This document shows positions 11,028 to 21,310 of a DNA stretch of 64,000 nucleotides, piece by piece; the stretch's first letter is position 1, and the number at the start of each line of letters is the position of its first letter. The notes beneath the pieces were generated by a model. That model searched no databases. It had not been told where the DNA came from and was given only the letters and a program-made list of their open reading frames with translations. Both the position numbers and the translations under genes were made by a program. The DNA comes from Yarrowia lipolytica. Taxonomy: Eukaryota > Ascomycota > Dipodascomycetes > Dipodascales. The stretch is taken from NCBI RefSeq assembly GCF_001761485.1, contig NC_090774.1, forward strand, positions 372,001 to 436,000, read 5' to 3'.

Positions 11028-12644
11028 CTAGTTCTTGGCCCTGGCCTCGTTCTCCTTCTCAACCTTGGCCAAGTATTTCTGCAGCTCATTGGAAGTGGGG
11101 GCTTCAGTGTTGTTGGCTGAGGGGTATCGGCACTCAGAAACATAGACACCGATGATAGTGATGGCGATGCAACTAACTGCGATTATAGATGACCAGAAAG
11201 TGCTGGGATACACGTTCCAGGCATACTCCTGAAGCGCCCAGGTGCCAAAAATGAAGACAAAGCCGATGATGTCGGTGAAGAATATTCTGATCTCTGTCTT
11301 GCTGAGACGGCCCTCATATCGCAGGGTAGACTGCATAGGAGACAAAGGCGAAATGGCGTATGTAGCTCGGTACAGGAGGAAAGGCATAGTCCAGTAGAAC
11401 CATGAGTAAAACTGATAGTGGAGAGATCGAGCGAAGAGCACACCGATTAGGTTACAGGTAGCCATGGTGACGAAGACGTACTCTTGGGTAACCAGAGTGG
11501 AGAACTGGGTTCGAGAGTAGAACAGGGGAGGCTTCTCTCGTCCTTCCTGCTGAGCCAGTTGCTGCTTTTTGATCTCCTCCTCCTGCTCCTGCATTCGCTT
11601 CTGTTCACGCTTGGATCGCTTCTGCTGGACATCAAACTGGACCTCGTTGCCAGAGGCTTCCTGTCTGATTCGGTCCCACTCTGCTCGCTGGGCAGCGGTG
11701 AGACCTCGTGGGGCAGGAGGGGGGTTTGTGAAGAACATCTCAAACGGGTTCTGGTAGCCGGAAGGAGCATTCCAGATCGTGCAGGCGAAACCGATGAGTG
11801 CTGTGAGGTGCGTCCACAACAGGATGCCATGGAACTTTCGGTTCTCGAAGACCTTCTGTCCAACAAACCGCCAGTTGACAGTCCATTTCCACATGAATGC
11901 TCGAGAAAGGTCAAAAGCACCAGCCAGGTAGGACCAGATGTGATCAGGGGAGGGATTGCAGAAAGGCAGTGCCAGGAAGACCTGAATTCCGACGATGGAA
12001 AGGGCGAAGACAACAAGAAGGCCGTTTCTGCTCATACCTTGGAGAGTAATAAGCAGGAAGGCAGGAAGATAGAGCATGAAATTCATCTTGATTCCAATTG
12101 CCAGGGACATCCAAAGACCGGAAAGCAGCCACATCTGGTTCTGCAGGGTGAAGACACAAAAGGTCATGGCGAAGGTACCAAAGACGTCGTTGAAAAGTCG
12201 AAGAACATAGATAGAATGCAGTCGTTTAGACAGACAGAGAAGAGGGAACAGGTAAGGTGGAGCGTCGGCGAGCAGATAGACGGTGAATGCAAAGAACTGG
12301 GTGCCCAGGTATACAGCAGCGTAGATGTACTGGGCCAGGCGAATATTCTCACCACCAGAGGTCACGTCGTAAAGAGCAGTGAAGATTCGAGCGTGGCCTC
12401 CGGGGTAGACCATGGGACCAGTTCCACCAACAATTTTACTGTAGTCGTACTCACCCCCCAGGATCAGAGCAGCCTGCTCCATGTAGGCCTTCCAATCGAT
12501 CTCGGTGTATGGGACCTTGTGGATGATGGCCACGAGAAAGACTGCTTCCAGAGCAAGAAGCACACCACATACTGTCATGGAGTATTTGCGGTCATTGGCT
12601 AGCTGTAGCAGCTTCAGCGCCACTTTATTTTTGATGAGGATCAT
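11028..12644 (-). CDS. ALG3: Dolichyl-P-Man:Man5GlcNAc2-PP-dolichol alpha-1,3-mannosyltransferase
   Basis: Alg3 adds the first dolichol-phosphate-mannose-derived mannose to Man5GlcNAc2-PP-dolichol on the lumenal side of the ER. The protein has 538 residues, somewhat longer than the 440-460 usual for the family, mainly from a charged Arg/Lys/Glu/Gln-rich insert near residues 320-370. Family marks include the early motif TEIDWKAYMEQ, GGTGPMVYPGGHA, and LRLFNDVFGT. About ten hydrophobic segments are visible. The start at 12644 is an ATG. The reading frame stops at TAG (11030-11028) after NEARAKN, but 34 further sense codons follow in the same frame to TAA at 10925-10923, ending KKKKA. The short form has no obvious dilysine ER signal, whereas the extended one would. 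Confidence 0.95.
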   Translation of the reverse strand: MILIKNKVALKLLQLANDRKYSMTVCGVLLALEAVFLVAIIHKVPYTEIDWKAYMEQAALILGGEYDYSKIVGGTGPMVYPGGHARIFTALYDVTSGGENIRLAQYIYAAVYLGTQFFAFTVYLLADAPPYLFPLLCLSKRLHSIYVLRLFNDVFGTFAMTFCVFTLQNQMWLLSGLWMSLAIGIKMNFMLYLPAFLLITLQGMSRNGLLVVFALSIVGIQVFLALPFCNPSPDHIWSYLAGAFDLSRAFMWKWTVNWRFVGQKVFENRKFHGILLWTHLTALIGFACTIWNAPSGYQNPFEMFFTNPPPAPRGLTAAQRAEWDRIRQEASGNEVQFDVQQKRSKREQKRMQEQEEEIKKQQLAQQEGREKPPLFYSRTQFSTLVTQEYVFVTMATCNLIGVLFARSLHYQFYSWFYWTMPFLLYRATYAISPLSPMQSTLRYEGRLSKTEIRIFFTDIIGFVFIFGTWALQEYAWNVYPSTFWSSIIAVSCIAITIIGVYVSECRYPSANNTEAPTSNELQKYLAKVEKENEARAKN

Positions 12645-13329
12645 CGCTCAGATCCAATTGTTTTGGTGGTCAGATTTGATGGTGATGGGAGATGTGACCT
12701 GCCCTTAAGGTTGACTATACATGTGGGGGATGCATAAATCTCGGACCCAGTATCCATTTATGGCGCGTCAATGTGCACATCTTATCAGTCCAACATGACA
12801 ATCAAAGGTCACGGAGATGTATAAATGGAAACTAGCCTCATTGCCTATTGATTTGGGTGTGTCAAGTTGTCTATATATATGTTTACTAAACAGTACGATA
12901 CACGTACATACAAGTACATCACTGTAACACTTTCCTGTCGATAGCCGCTCAACAAACTCGTCTATGGATAGAGTCCAATTTAGCTCACAAAACCTACTTG
13001 GACTTGTAGTTACAGTGCAAGTATCGTACTACTTGTAGCACTTGAACAGTACATACAGTAGTTGGAATAGGTGCAGACAGGATGGCAATCAAATTATAAA
13101 AATATAATAATAATAAAAAACAATAGTGAGTGAAAAGAGGGAGTCATGCCCTTTGAATACAAATTGCATAATTAGATCGAATGACTGTCAGAATTGGTGA
13201 CATAGTTAAACAACATATGGACCCCATATATGGCGTACAAGTACTGTAATTTTACGAATACAGGCAGCCCATACATTTCAAGGCTTACATTTTGTATCAT
13301 TACAGACGTACGTGAGAGACTTTGCAGGT
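12645..13329. promoter_or_regulatory. Intergenic region ALG3/DLD1
   Basis: This stretch holds the ALG3 promoter and the DLD1 3' region, with no supported gene. It is AT rich and full of TACTTGTA and GTACAGTA-like words, including one exact CTACTTGTAG at 13029-13038. Confidence 0.5.
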
Positions 13330-15066
13330 TTAAGTCTTACCAGCCTTGTTGTTATCCAGAGTCTTGAGACCCTGCTGAATGGCATCGTCAGTGAAGATCT
13401 TGCCGGGGTTAAGTAGCTCAAGGGGATCAAGAGACAGCTTGATGGTTCGCATCAGGTTGAGAGAGACAGGACCAACCTCGTGAAGAAGCCCCTCGATCTT
13501 TCCGAATCCAACACCGTGCTCACCAGTGCAGGTTCCCTCGGCAGCCAGACCCTGGTCGACCATCTTATGGACGACGTCGGTGACAATATCGGCCTGCTCG
13601 GGAGTGTAAAGCATGATGGCATGGTAGTTTCCGTCACCAATGTGGCCCAGAACTCCTCCAAGAAGACCAGCATCAGTGATGCTCTGCTTTGCCTTCATGA
13701 CAATATCAGGAAGCTGAGAAAGGGGAACAGCAACATCAGTGGTCCATGCCTTCATACCGTCCTTCTCGGCAGCAAGAGCGAGGTAAAGCGCGTTTTTTCG
13801 GGCAGACCACAGCTCATCCTGTTCCTCCTGATCTCTTCCGAAATGCAAGGGAGAGTCTGTGTACTTGGCAGCCTTCTCCTTAGCAACCTTCACCTGCTCG
13901 GCGACAGTTTCCTCGGAGGCACCGGCGAACTTCATGAACAGGGCGGGCTTCTCTTCCCACTTTCTCTTGGCGTAACCGGAGTTGTTGACCCAGATCATGT
14001 GCTGATCATCCATAAGTTCAAGAGCAGCCATGGGGATACCCTCCTTGAGGATATCCATAGCAGTCTTGCAAGCGGCGTGGACGGTCGGAAACTGTTGGAC
14101 GGCGACAGAGGTGACATTGGGGATGGGCTGGAGCTTAACGGTGATTTCGGTGATCAGACCAAGTGTTCCCTCGGTTCCAGCGAATAGATGGTTGAGGTTG
14201 TATCCAGCAGAGGTCTTTCGAGGTCGCTGCCGGGTCTTGAGAATGGTACCGTCCGCCAGGACAACAGTGAGATTAACAACGTGATCTCGCATGGGTCCGT
14301 ACTTAACACAGTTGGTTCCAGAACAAGAGTTGGCAACCATGCCTCCCACCTGTGCTGTTGGGCCGGGATCAACAGCCAGAAACAGGCGATGGCCCTCCTT
14401 GAGAATCTCGTTGTTCAGATCAACCCAGCCAACAGAGGGCTGGACAGTGGCATCCATATCATCGGGTCTAATAGCAATAATTTTGTTCATGTTGGAGAAG
14501 TCGATGCAGACACCTCCGTAGGCGGCAGAAAGGTGGCCCTCCAGAGAAGTACCTCCGGAGTAGCCGACCATGGGAAGCTTGTGCTTGTGGCAGATCTTGG
14601 CAATGGCAGAAACCTCCTCAGTAGACTTGGGGTACAGAACACCAAAGGGCAGAGTGTCGAGGTTGGAAGAAGAAACGTTGGACCAGCCATGGAATTGGAT
14701 ATCCTCCTCGTCGGTAGAAACGTATTCCTCACCGATAGCCTTGATAAATTCCGGCAGGGCCTTCTTGAACTCCTCCTCACCTCCGTACTTGGGCTTGTGA
14801 GAGAAGTCCGTGTCGAGAGAGGCACCATCGAGGACCTTCTGGATTCCTCGGCCAACATCCTCATCTTCCTTCTTAAGGGCCACAGCGTTCTTGTCGGACT
14901 TGGTAATGAAGTAGGTCACTCCCGCAGCGACACCAGCGGCTCCTGCAACAGCACCCCAGCTGATAGATGGCTGGGATGATCTTGCCTGTGTGGAGAAGTT
15001 ACTTCGAGCCAATTGCCTGGAGGCAATTCGAGAGACGCTCTGGGCGGCTCGTGAGATTCTGTTCAT
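13330..15066 (-). CDS. DLD1: D-lactate dehydrogenase (cytochrome c), mitochondrial
   Basis: This FAD enzyme oxidises D-lactate to pyruvate and passes electrons to cytochrome c, allowing growth on lactate. It has 578 residues, normal for Dld1. The first 28 residues (MNRISRAAQSVSRIASRQLA and on) are rich in Arg and Ser with no acids, a clear mitochondrial presequence. A hydrophobic stretch near residues 36-54 may anchor it in the inner membrane. The FAD-binding PCMH domain is seen in PMVGYSGGTSLEGH and GGMVANSCSGTNCVKYG. The C-terminal oxidase domain carries HIGDGNYHA and GTCTGEHGVGFGK. The ATG at 15066 is the only sensible start. A TATATA lies about 200 bp upstream. It is in tandem with TOK1 behind it and ALG3 ahead. 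Confidence 0.95.
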   Translation of the reverse strand: MNRISRAAQSVSRIASRQLARSNFSTQARSSQPSISWGAVAGAAGVAAGVTYFITKSDKNAVALKKEDEDVGRGIQKVLDGASLDTDFSHKPKYGGEEEFKKALPEFIKAIGEEYVSTDEEDIQFHGWSNVSSSNLDTLPFGVLYPKSTEEVSAIAKICHKHKLPMVGYSGGTSLEGHLSAAYGGVCIDFSNMNKIIAIRPDDMDATVQPSVGWVDLNNEILKEGHRLFLAVDPGPTAQVGGMVANSCSGTNCVKYGPMRDHVVNLTVVLADGTILKTRQRPRKTSAGYNLNHLFAGTEGTLGLITEITVKLQPIPNVTSVAVQQFPTVHAACKTAMDILKEGIPMAALELMDDQHMIWVNNSGYAKRKWEEKPALFMKFAGASEETVAEQVKVAKEKAAKYTDSPLHFGRDQEEQDELWSARKNALYLALAAEKDGMKAWTTDVAVPLSQLPDIVMKAKQSITDAGLLGGVLGHIGDGNYHAIMLYTPEQADIVTDVVHKMVDQGLAAEGTCTGEHGVGFGKIEGLLHEVGPVSLNLMRTIKLSLDPLELLNPGKIFTDDAIQQGLKTLDNNKAGKT

Positions 15067-15957
15067 GGCGAAACTGGATGTGTGAATGTATCAAGAATGG
15101 AAAGAGACCCTATGCCAATTCAGAGTATCGGTAGTTGTAGATTCGTGGCTTGCGGAGTGAGTAATAGAGTTGCACAGAGAGGAGTCCCTTACAGTAAGTC
15201 AAAAGCGCTCAGCGAGGACGGTTGTGAAAGATCAAATGTCAGAAAAGAGGAAGTGTATTAAAGACTAGCTTGAGCTATATATCCCTTCGCTGTGACTCTG
15301 GTTGCCCCAGAATGAGACGTGGGGGTCATTCTTAGTACAATGGCGCGAGAAAGACACCCCCACTTACGTGCATATCTATGCAATGTATTCCCCCAGAATA
15401 CAGCCAGTAGGGTTCAATAACCGGTTGGTCAAATATATACTACTTGTAGTAGACATAATTGCAGTTGGAGAAACAGCAACAGAAGCTCCCCATATGTTCT
15501 AGTTGATTCACGTAATACTACGGGCAAGCGAGAGATAGAAAAATGCAGATTAAATTAATTATATGTGACGGCGCTTAAAAACGTGTTGTAAGCTACATAT
15601 TGGAGGAATGCAAGCAAATCCGTCAGACTAGTGGCGCAGTGTAGCAGTGGCGGTGGGTGTGTTGAGTAGCGAGTGGGGACGAACACGCCGGTCAGCAGTA
15701 ATTGAATGACAAACTAAAACCACCCCGACGGTGTGAGACACGGGCTGAAAAATAGCTGTGAGAGCAGGGGCGTGGGGGGTAAATAAACATGGCCCTCCAA
15801 CATGGTTATGCAATTGACAAAACAAAAACAGAGATCATACCAGTCCAAACTAGTGGGTGATCCACCAATGAAATGCTTCGGTGGAACATCGGGCCCTGCA
15901 ACACTACAAGTAGCATGATGGTTGCATTGCAGGTATGCAGGCGGTACGCGATCTGTC
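15067..15957. promoter_or_regulatory. Intergenic region DLD1/TOK1
   Basis: This holds the DLD1 promoter and the TOK1 3' region. Two exact copies of the motif CTACTTGTAG lie at 15440-15449 (+) and 15904-15913 (-). No gene is supported; short frames have no family features. Confidence 0.5.
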
Positions 15958-18450
15958 TCAGGTTTGACCCCCCACTTCGGGGGTAGGCTCCGCGTTGTTT
16001 TTGACATCTTCATCACCAACATTGGTTGAGCGACTGTGTTCGTTAAGAGATTCACAGGAGCAGTTCTCAATAACCCCGGTGTTACCCTTGGAGAGATCAG
16101 GTTCCTGACGACAATGCTTCTCTAACATTGTACGAGCAGTCTCGTCCAGAGCATTAATGTACTTCTTGAGGAACACTCGGTTCTCACGAACAGGGAATCG
16201 CAACGGAGAAGAGTCTGACAACCAGAACTGAGGCCGACCGTCAATCTTCTTGGGCGCCAAAAATGCAAGATTGTTGTTTCCTCCTTCCTCAAACCGAACA
16301 CGGGCAGGTAAAACCAGACTAGCCGTGTCCACGTGCTCGGAGAAGTCATTGTAATGAGCCGGAGAAACACCGCTTTTCTTGAGGTTATGTTCAAGCTTGG
16401 CGTTCTCCATCAACTCATCTTCCCGTTCCTGTTCAATCATGCTAGCAATCTCTCCGATCTCCTCATCCACATCTTCCACAGAGTCGTTAGCCGGAGGCGG
16501 GAGTTTGACAGGTGCGGCCGAGGGTGCTGCTGGGATTTCAGGCTCCTCCGAGTGACCTCTGGTTTGTGCCCAGAACTCGTGATTGTATTGGGGAACTTCA
16601 GATCGGTTGATCTCACCAGCTCCAACAAGATGGGGAACTCTTCCAACGAGATGCATCATCTCACGCCATTCTTCAAAGGAGTACTTTCGAAGAGGGTCCT
16701 CAATGGCATTAGAAAAGACATCATTAAGCGCCTTGGCCAGATCTCGGATTGTATTGATATCATTCTCCAGCTCAGAGATCTTGCGCTTCACCTCGGGGTC
16801 CTTTTCTGTCTCCTTGCTAGCCTGATCCTTAGCACCATTCTCCGAGTCCGTAGCAGTCTCCTCTCCCTTTTCAGGGTCTGTAGGAGGAGGGTTGTGGCTG
16901 TAGGGGTTCAGAGAGGGGAACGCGAGAGCCCAGTCACCGAAGACATCTGTGAACTGCACAACCTTCGCGATGACAGTATCTCCCATGGACGAAATCAGAA
17001 TAGTCATCATGGGAACAGCAGCCATGGACCAGACGATAAAAAATGCCTTACCAACTGATGACTGAGGGTACACATCACCATATCCAATTGTTGTAAGACA
17101 CAGAAGACAGAAGTACACAGCAGTCCAGTAACTCCAGTGTTCCACAAACTTGAAGCACATGGCTCCGAGACAAAGGAAGGCTCCAAATGTGATAATAGCC
17201 ACAGTCAGATTGAGCCAAGTTCGATATTTCTCAGCTTGCTTGTGGAACTCTCGCATCTTTTCAAACAGTTCCCTTTCCTTCTCTGGGTCAACAGTCTGCT
17301 TCAGTAACTCATGGTACTCCTTCTTTCTGTTTCGCTCAGCGTGGTTCCACGCCAGAGTCTTCGACGACGAGTCGATAATCATGGATCGAATCGAAGAGAT
17401 AATAAGACCCAGCATAAGGGTACCAATGAGGGCGTATGGAATGATGAGGGCTCGTTCGAGGTTACCGAGGGGGTGAATGTCACCCAAACCGATAGTCAAG
17501 ATCGACACATGGCAGAAATACAGCGCGTCAGGGTACGACAGATCCATGAGGTACTGAAACAGACCAGCTCCCGACGCCGTCCATACCGCTAAGGATATAT
17601 TCTGCAACATGAGACCTCGCTGGGCCTGGTTTAAGTTGAATGTTGCACCATAGAATCCTAGCAGATGACCAAATTCATTAAAAAATAGCAGAATCGAACA
17701 CGCCATGTAACAAGCAAACGTCATGATGCCATGCCAGTACGATGCACTCAGCTGCATATCGTCCTCCAGCAACACAAACTTGGTTACCATAGTAAGAACC
17801 AATAGCATAATCGCAGCGGAACCGAAACCACATATACTGATTACCTGGGAAGCAGTATAATTGATTCGACCAGCGAAGTTGAGAAGCATAGACATGTTGG
17901 CAGTCACACCGATCGCAAGCGAGACGGCATTCAGAGCTGTGACCCATGCAGGGTCCTTGATGGTGTTGTATAGGGTACCTCCATCAGATTCGGGAATGTT
18001 TCCATCTCTGTACTCCAGCCAAGCCTCGGTAAGTGCTGCGATGGCACACATGTTAGCCAGCGGTCCAATCGCTGCTGCGATCAGAGGGAAAGAAGATGAA
18101 ATCATATACCATGTTGCGAAACCCGAGGAGCCCACACTGACCTCCAAATTGTTCAAATAGTCGAGTGCGTCAATGTCCTTGGTGTTGGTTACCTGCTTGA
18201 GAGACATTAGCGTCTCCTGGGTATCGGCTAGCTCTGCAGGGTCTGTTGTGTTGACATGATGGTGTAAATGGTGGGGAATGTGGTGATGGTGTTGAGCATG
18301 CTTCTTCTTGAAGTTATTCTTGGCGATCTTGTAGTTGGTTCCTCCAACGGCTTCTCGGTCGTGCAAGCCCCGCTTGAAATTTTTACTGTCAGGGTCGACC
18401 TTCAAATGCTCCTCTTTGGGCTTTCGGTGGAGAGGGTGAAGTTTTCCCAT
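15958..18450 (-). CDS. TOK1: Outward-rectifying two-pore-domain potassium channel
   Basis: The protein has 830 residues. I start it at the ATG at 18450 (MGKLHPLHRK, context gccgccATGg); the open frame upstream has only a GTG. Tok1 channels sit in the plasma membrane and carry outward potassium current. The two pore loops show the K+ selectivity signature: TIGLGDIHPLG near residue 320 and TIGYGDVYPQS near residue 455. Around eight hydrophobic segments lie between residues 110 and 490, matching the fungal 8-TM/2-pore layout. The cytosolic N-terminus carries a cluster of His residues (HHHHIPHHLHHHV) near residue 55. The C-terminal 340 residues are charged and cytosolic, longer than in S. cerevisiae Tok1. 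Confidence 0.93.
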   Translation of the reverse strand: MGKLHPLHRKPKEEHLKVDPDSKNFKRGLHDREAVGGTNYKIAKNNFKKKHAQHHHHIPHHLHHHVNTTDPAELADTQETLMSLKQVTNTKDIDALDYLNNLEVSVGSSGFATWYMISSSFPLIAAAIGPLANMCAIAALTEAWLEYRDGNIPESDGGTLYNTIKDPAWVTALNAVSLAIGVTANMSMLLNFAGRINYTASQVISICGFGSAAIMLLVLTMVTKFVLLEDDMQLSASYWHGIMTFACYMACSILLFFNEFGHLLGFYGATFNLNQAQRGLMLQNISLAVWTASGAGLFQYLMDLSYPDALYFCHVSILTIGLGDIHPLGNLERALIIPYALIGTLMLGLIISSIRSMIIDSSSKTLAWNHAERNRKKEYHELLKQTVDPEKERELFEKMREFHKQAEKYRTWLNLTVAIITFGAFLCLGAMCFKFVEHWSYWTAVYFCLLCLTTIGYGDVYPQSSVGKAFFIVWSMAAVPMMTILISSMGDTVIAKVVQFTDVFGDWALAFPSLNPYSHNPPPTDPEKGEETATDSENGAKDQASKETEKDPEVKRKISELENDINTIRDLAKALNDVFSNAIEDPLRKYSFEEWREMMHLVGRVPHLVGAGEINRSEVPQYNHEFWAQTRGHSEEPEIPAAPSAAPVKLPPPANDSVEDVDEEIGEIASMIEQEREDELMENAKLEHNLKKSGVSPAHYNDFSEHVDTASLVLPARVRFEEGGNNNLAFLAPKKIDGRPQFWLSDSSPLRFPVRENRVFLKKYINALDETARTMLEKHCRQEPDLSKGNTGVIENCSCESLNEHSRSTNVGDEDVKNNAEPTPEVGGQT

Positions 18451-19840
18451 GGCGGCGAGTGGTTGGCAGCAAGAAGAGCCCAGTCGAGTGGAGTGTTGGA
18501 GCAACCGGCTTGTCTGCGATGGGTGGGTGGGGTAGTAGTCAGTCACCTATGACTTTGCAAGGCTGATACATGCAATGTTTTTCTACAAGCGATCTGACAT
18601 GCAAGGTCCTGTACGACAGAGTTTCTGCCTACGACGCGCTAGGAGAGGGTTTGCTGCAGTATACTTCCTGTTATTCCCGGTTGTCACCATCTGCGATACG
18701 CCTTACGGCCGTTTATCGGCTTTTGGACTATATACTGAACGGTGATTGACAAGGGAACTCGTATTGGTGCACTTGTACCGTTACGGCCAAGAGGGGGCTT
18801 GGCGCAGAATGGTAACTCTACTCGTAGTGCGATGTCTCTGGGTTCGAACTCATTTTTAGTCTACTGAAACTGCGTCTGGGGTGTAATTTTTTCGGGGACT
18901 TGCACTAGCGAGGACAAGGACGTGGGGCTTGAAATGGTCCAATTTAGTACTTATATTCCGCTCCAATATATATTTACCTCTCTAGAGAACCCATACAAAC
19001 GACCGACAAGTCTCCTTCAACCATATTGCTTAGAGTTCCATAATGTCAGATGTTTCAAAGAAAAGCGAAATATGGAGGTTTACTTTGGCGAGGTTTGGCG
19101 AAGGGTAGACACGGGTACGATGTATGACTGGGTAGCGTCAATTATACAAAAATAGCCAAATCATATTCGTACGCGAAGTTTTGCACAGAATGAACTACGT
19201 GGCTGAAAAGTACACAACTTGTATGTAGGCTCCCGTTGCCACTGTCATCTTCCTTGCTACTCGTAGCAAATTCAGAGCAACATAAAAAAGTCAGGCCGCA
19301 CCCCTCATCTGACACCCACCCACACATTCGTTGAATCTAACAGGCTGTACCGTCCATACCAACACCAGTTATTTGTAACGGTACGAGTACCCGTACTGTA
19401 CTCCTACTGTAGGGGGTAAACTCTCGCCGTAATCTTTCTCAAAAAATGTCGGTTATTTACGCTACCTTTAATTAAATATTATCTGTTTGTAGTGTTGGCT
19501 CATCACCTACAGCACAAGGATGTACAGTAGCTGTCGTTATGCAGGGCATTAGACAGATTATTAGAAGTATCGTACTGTACTTGCACCCATCACCCATCAC
19601 CTAGGGCAGAAATGAGAGATATTAGCAATTTTTGTTCTCACTCGAATTCAATACCAATTCATCCATTCACTCCAAATACATTTCGACTCTCAGTACTCGA
19701 ATTTTTTTAGCCAGGTCCATAGTAGTAGCAATCCCCCTCAGCAGTAGTCCCAGAAGTTACCCGGAAGTAAATCACGTGCATCTACAACCTGTATGCACTT
19801 GACACCACCATAATCCATCAGTGAGGACAGGATAGTGGCA
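18451..19840. promoter_or_regulatory. Divergent intergenic region TOK1/TAF8
   Basis: This 1.4-kb divergent promoter region holds no protein gene I can support. A Pol III-like cluster lies at 18800-18857 (see separate entry). An E-box, CACGTG, at 19773-19778 sits 63 bp before the TAF8 ATG. TACTTG/GTACTGTAC-type words recur around 19380-19600. Confidence 0.45.
18800..18857 (+). other. tRNA-like Pol III promoter relic (A box, B box, T-run)
   Basis: A-box-like TGGCGCAGAATGG is at 18800-18812, B-box-like GGTTCGAACTC at 18841-18851, and a TTTTT run at 18853-18857. The spacing is tRNA-like, but I cannot fold a full cloverleaf: the D stem does not pair and the acceptor 3' side is missing. It is either a degraded tRNA copy or a chance match. 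Confidence 0.25.
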
Positions 19841-21310
19841 ATGAGCGTGTCCGACACAGAGAAAGGCGACAACGCCTTGAAAGAGGACAAGAAGATGGAG
19901 GACACCATTGACGACAAAAACAAGGAGCTCATAGAGGTAAAACCCCACGACCCAGAGGACAACAACAACGAGAAGGAGAAGGAGACGGAGACACCCACAC
20001 AAACAGCATCATCGGCCGAGCCAGAGGCCAAGAACGAGGGGAAGAAGGAACCATCGAGAACTCCGGAGCCGGAAAGGCTAGCAGCGTCAAAACTACAGCC
20101 GCTAGAAGTAACAGAAGAGTACTTCGACTTCGAACAACACCTGATGCGACAAGGAATCGCGAAGATTTTGAAGGGAAGAAAGATAGCGACAACGAAGGAT
20201 GCATTTTCTGGAGTGGCAGAACTGGCAGAGCAATACATGAACGAGATCTGCACCCGTCTGGTCAGATACACCCGTGTCCAGAGGAGGAAACAGCCTTCCA
20301 AGGCTGATTTGCGGTTAATGATGCAAGAATGCGCCATCCGCACGGGAGAGCTGGAGCAGGAAATGGAGGAAAGCCGTGAGTGGCCTGTGGAGGCATTGGA
20401 GCTATCAGATCTGGGCAGTCTTCCCCGTGATGATCAGGCTGATTACTATACTCGATATTTTGATGCCCGAGTCATCCCCACAAGACAAAACAACAAGCTT
20501 GCGACGTATCAGAACCCAAGAGGCGATTACAATGCACCATGGCTTCCCTCATTCCCTCCAGACCACACATATCTCGCCACTCCTCAATACACATCAGAGA
20601 TCCCCAACCCACGGGTGTTGCGTCAACGGTTGGTAGCGGAGGGTTCGTTGGCAGAAAAAGCATTGCGAAACCTGGCTTGGACTGTGCAAGTGGATCAGGC
20701 CATGGTGGTCCACATTGACGAGAGCGATTTGGATAAATTGGAGGACAGACTGGAGGTTAAACAGAAGGGGGGCATTAATGGTGGAGGTGATGTGTTTTCC
20801 ATTCTAGAGAACGACACTAACAAGGAGGTTAAAAAGGAGGATTTCGGACTCGGAGATGCACTGAGAGATGGGGTTTCACGAGTCTCTACTCCAAAGTTGG
20901 AGGAGTCTGTTGAATCTCCCAAACCCATTATCAAGCTGTCGTTCAAGAAGGATACAGATCCTGATCCGTTTGGTCTCGGCAAGCCACTGAAGCCATTTGA
21001 CGTGGAGAAATACCCCGAGGTGCTGCGCAAAAAGAGACTGCGATGGAATGAGGACGGATCAGGTGTGGTCACCGAAGTGGGTCGTGCTGGAGCATACGGT
21101 GCGGATCTGATGGAGATCGATGCCACTGGGGTTGATGAATGCTCTTCTGTATTGGCTGAGAGCGAGAATCGCAAGCGCAAGTCGCTGGATCAGCAGTATG
21201 CGATGGCTCTGTATTCCATCCAGAAGTTGGGCGAGAGACGAAGCAATGGCAGCAGTGCTACCGCTGATATTGGCATTGTTAACTGGCGAAACGATCGGTT
21301 CATCAAATAA
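19841..21310 (+). CDS. TAF8: TFIID subunit TAF8 (histone-fold TBP-associated factor)
   Basis: The protein has 489 residues, close to the 510 of S. cerevisiae Taf8. TAF8 pairs with TAF10 by a histone fold inside TFIID and is needed for Pol II pre-initiation complex formation. The N-terminal 75 residues are very acidic and Lys/Glu rich. A histone-fold domain spans about residues 88-165 (RQGIAKILKGRKIATT, then FSGVAELAEQYMNEICTRLV and LRLMMQECAIRTGELE). The TAF8 C-terminal signature follows as WLPSFPPDHTYLATPQY near residues 230-246. The rest is charged, with a WRNDRFIK end. The start is the ATG at 19841 (MSVSDTEK). It is followed in tandem by FCP1, another Pol II factor, although 824 bp apart. 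Confidence 0.88.
   Translation: MSVSDTEKGDNALKEDKKMEDTIDDKNKELIEVKPHDPEDNNNEKEKETETPTQTASSAEPEAKNEGKKEPSRTPEPERLAASKLQPLEVTEEYFDFEQHLMRQGIAKILKGRKIATTKDAFSGVAELAEQYMNEICTRLVRYTRVQRRKQPSKADLRLMMQECAIRTGELEQEMEESREWPVEALELSDLGSLPRDDQADYYTRYFDARVIPTRQNNKLATYQNPRGDYNAPWLPSFPPDHTYLATPQYTSEIPNPRVLRQRLVAEGSLAEKALRNLAWTVQVDQAMVVHIDESDLDKLEDRLEVKQKGGINGGGDVFSILENDTNKEVKKEDFGLGDALRDGVSRVSTPKLEESVESPKPIIKLSFKKDTDPDPFGLGKPLKPFDVEKYPEVLRKKRLRWNEDGSGVVTEVGRAGAYGADLMEIDATGVDECSSVLAESENRKRKSLDQQYAMALYSIQKLGERRSNGSSATADIGIVNWRNDRFIK

Noticed and set aside
11484-12602. Open frame of 372 codons on the plus strand opposite ALG3
   Set aside because: Antisense shadow of a clear membrane enzyme; the product is low in hydrophobic segments and matches nothing.
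14188-14979. Open frame of 263 codons opposite DLD1
   Set aside because: Antisense to a conserved flavoprotein with no features of its own.
18451-18546. N-terminal extension of TOK1 by 32 codons
   Set aside because: It would need a GTG start, whereas the ATG at 18450 has an ideal context and fits the family.
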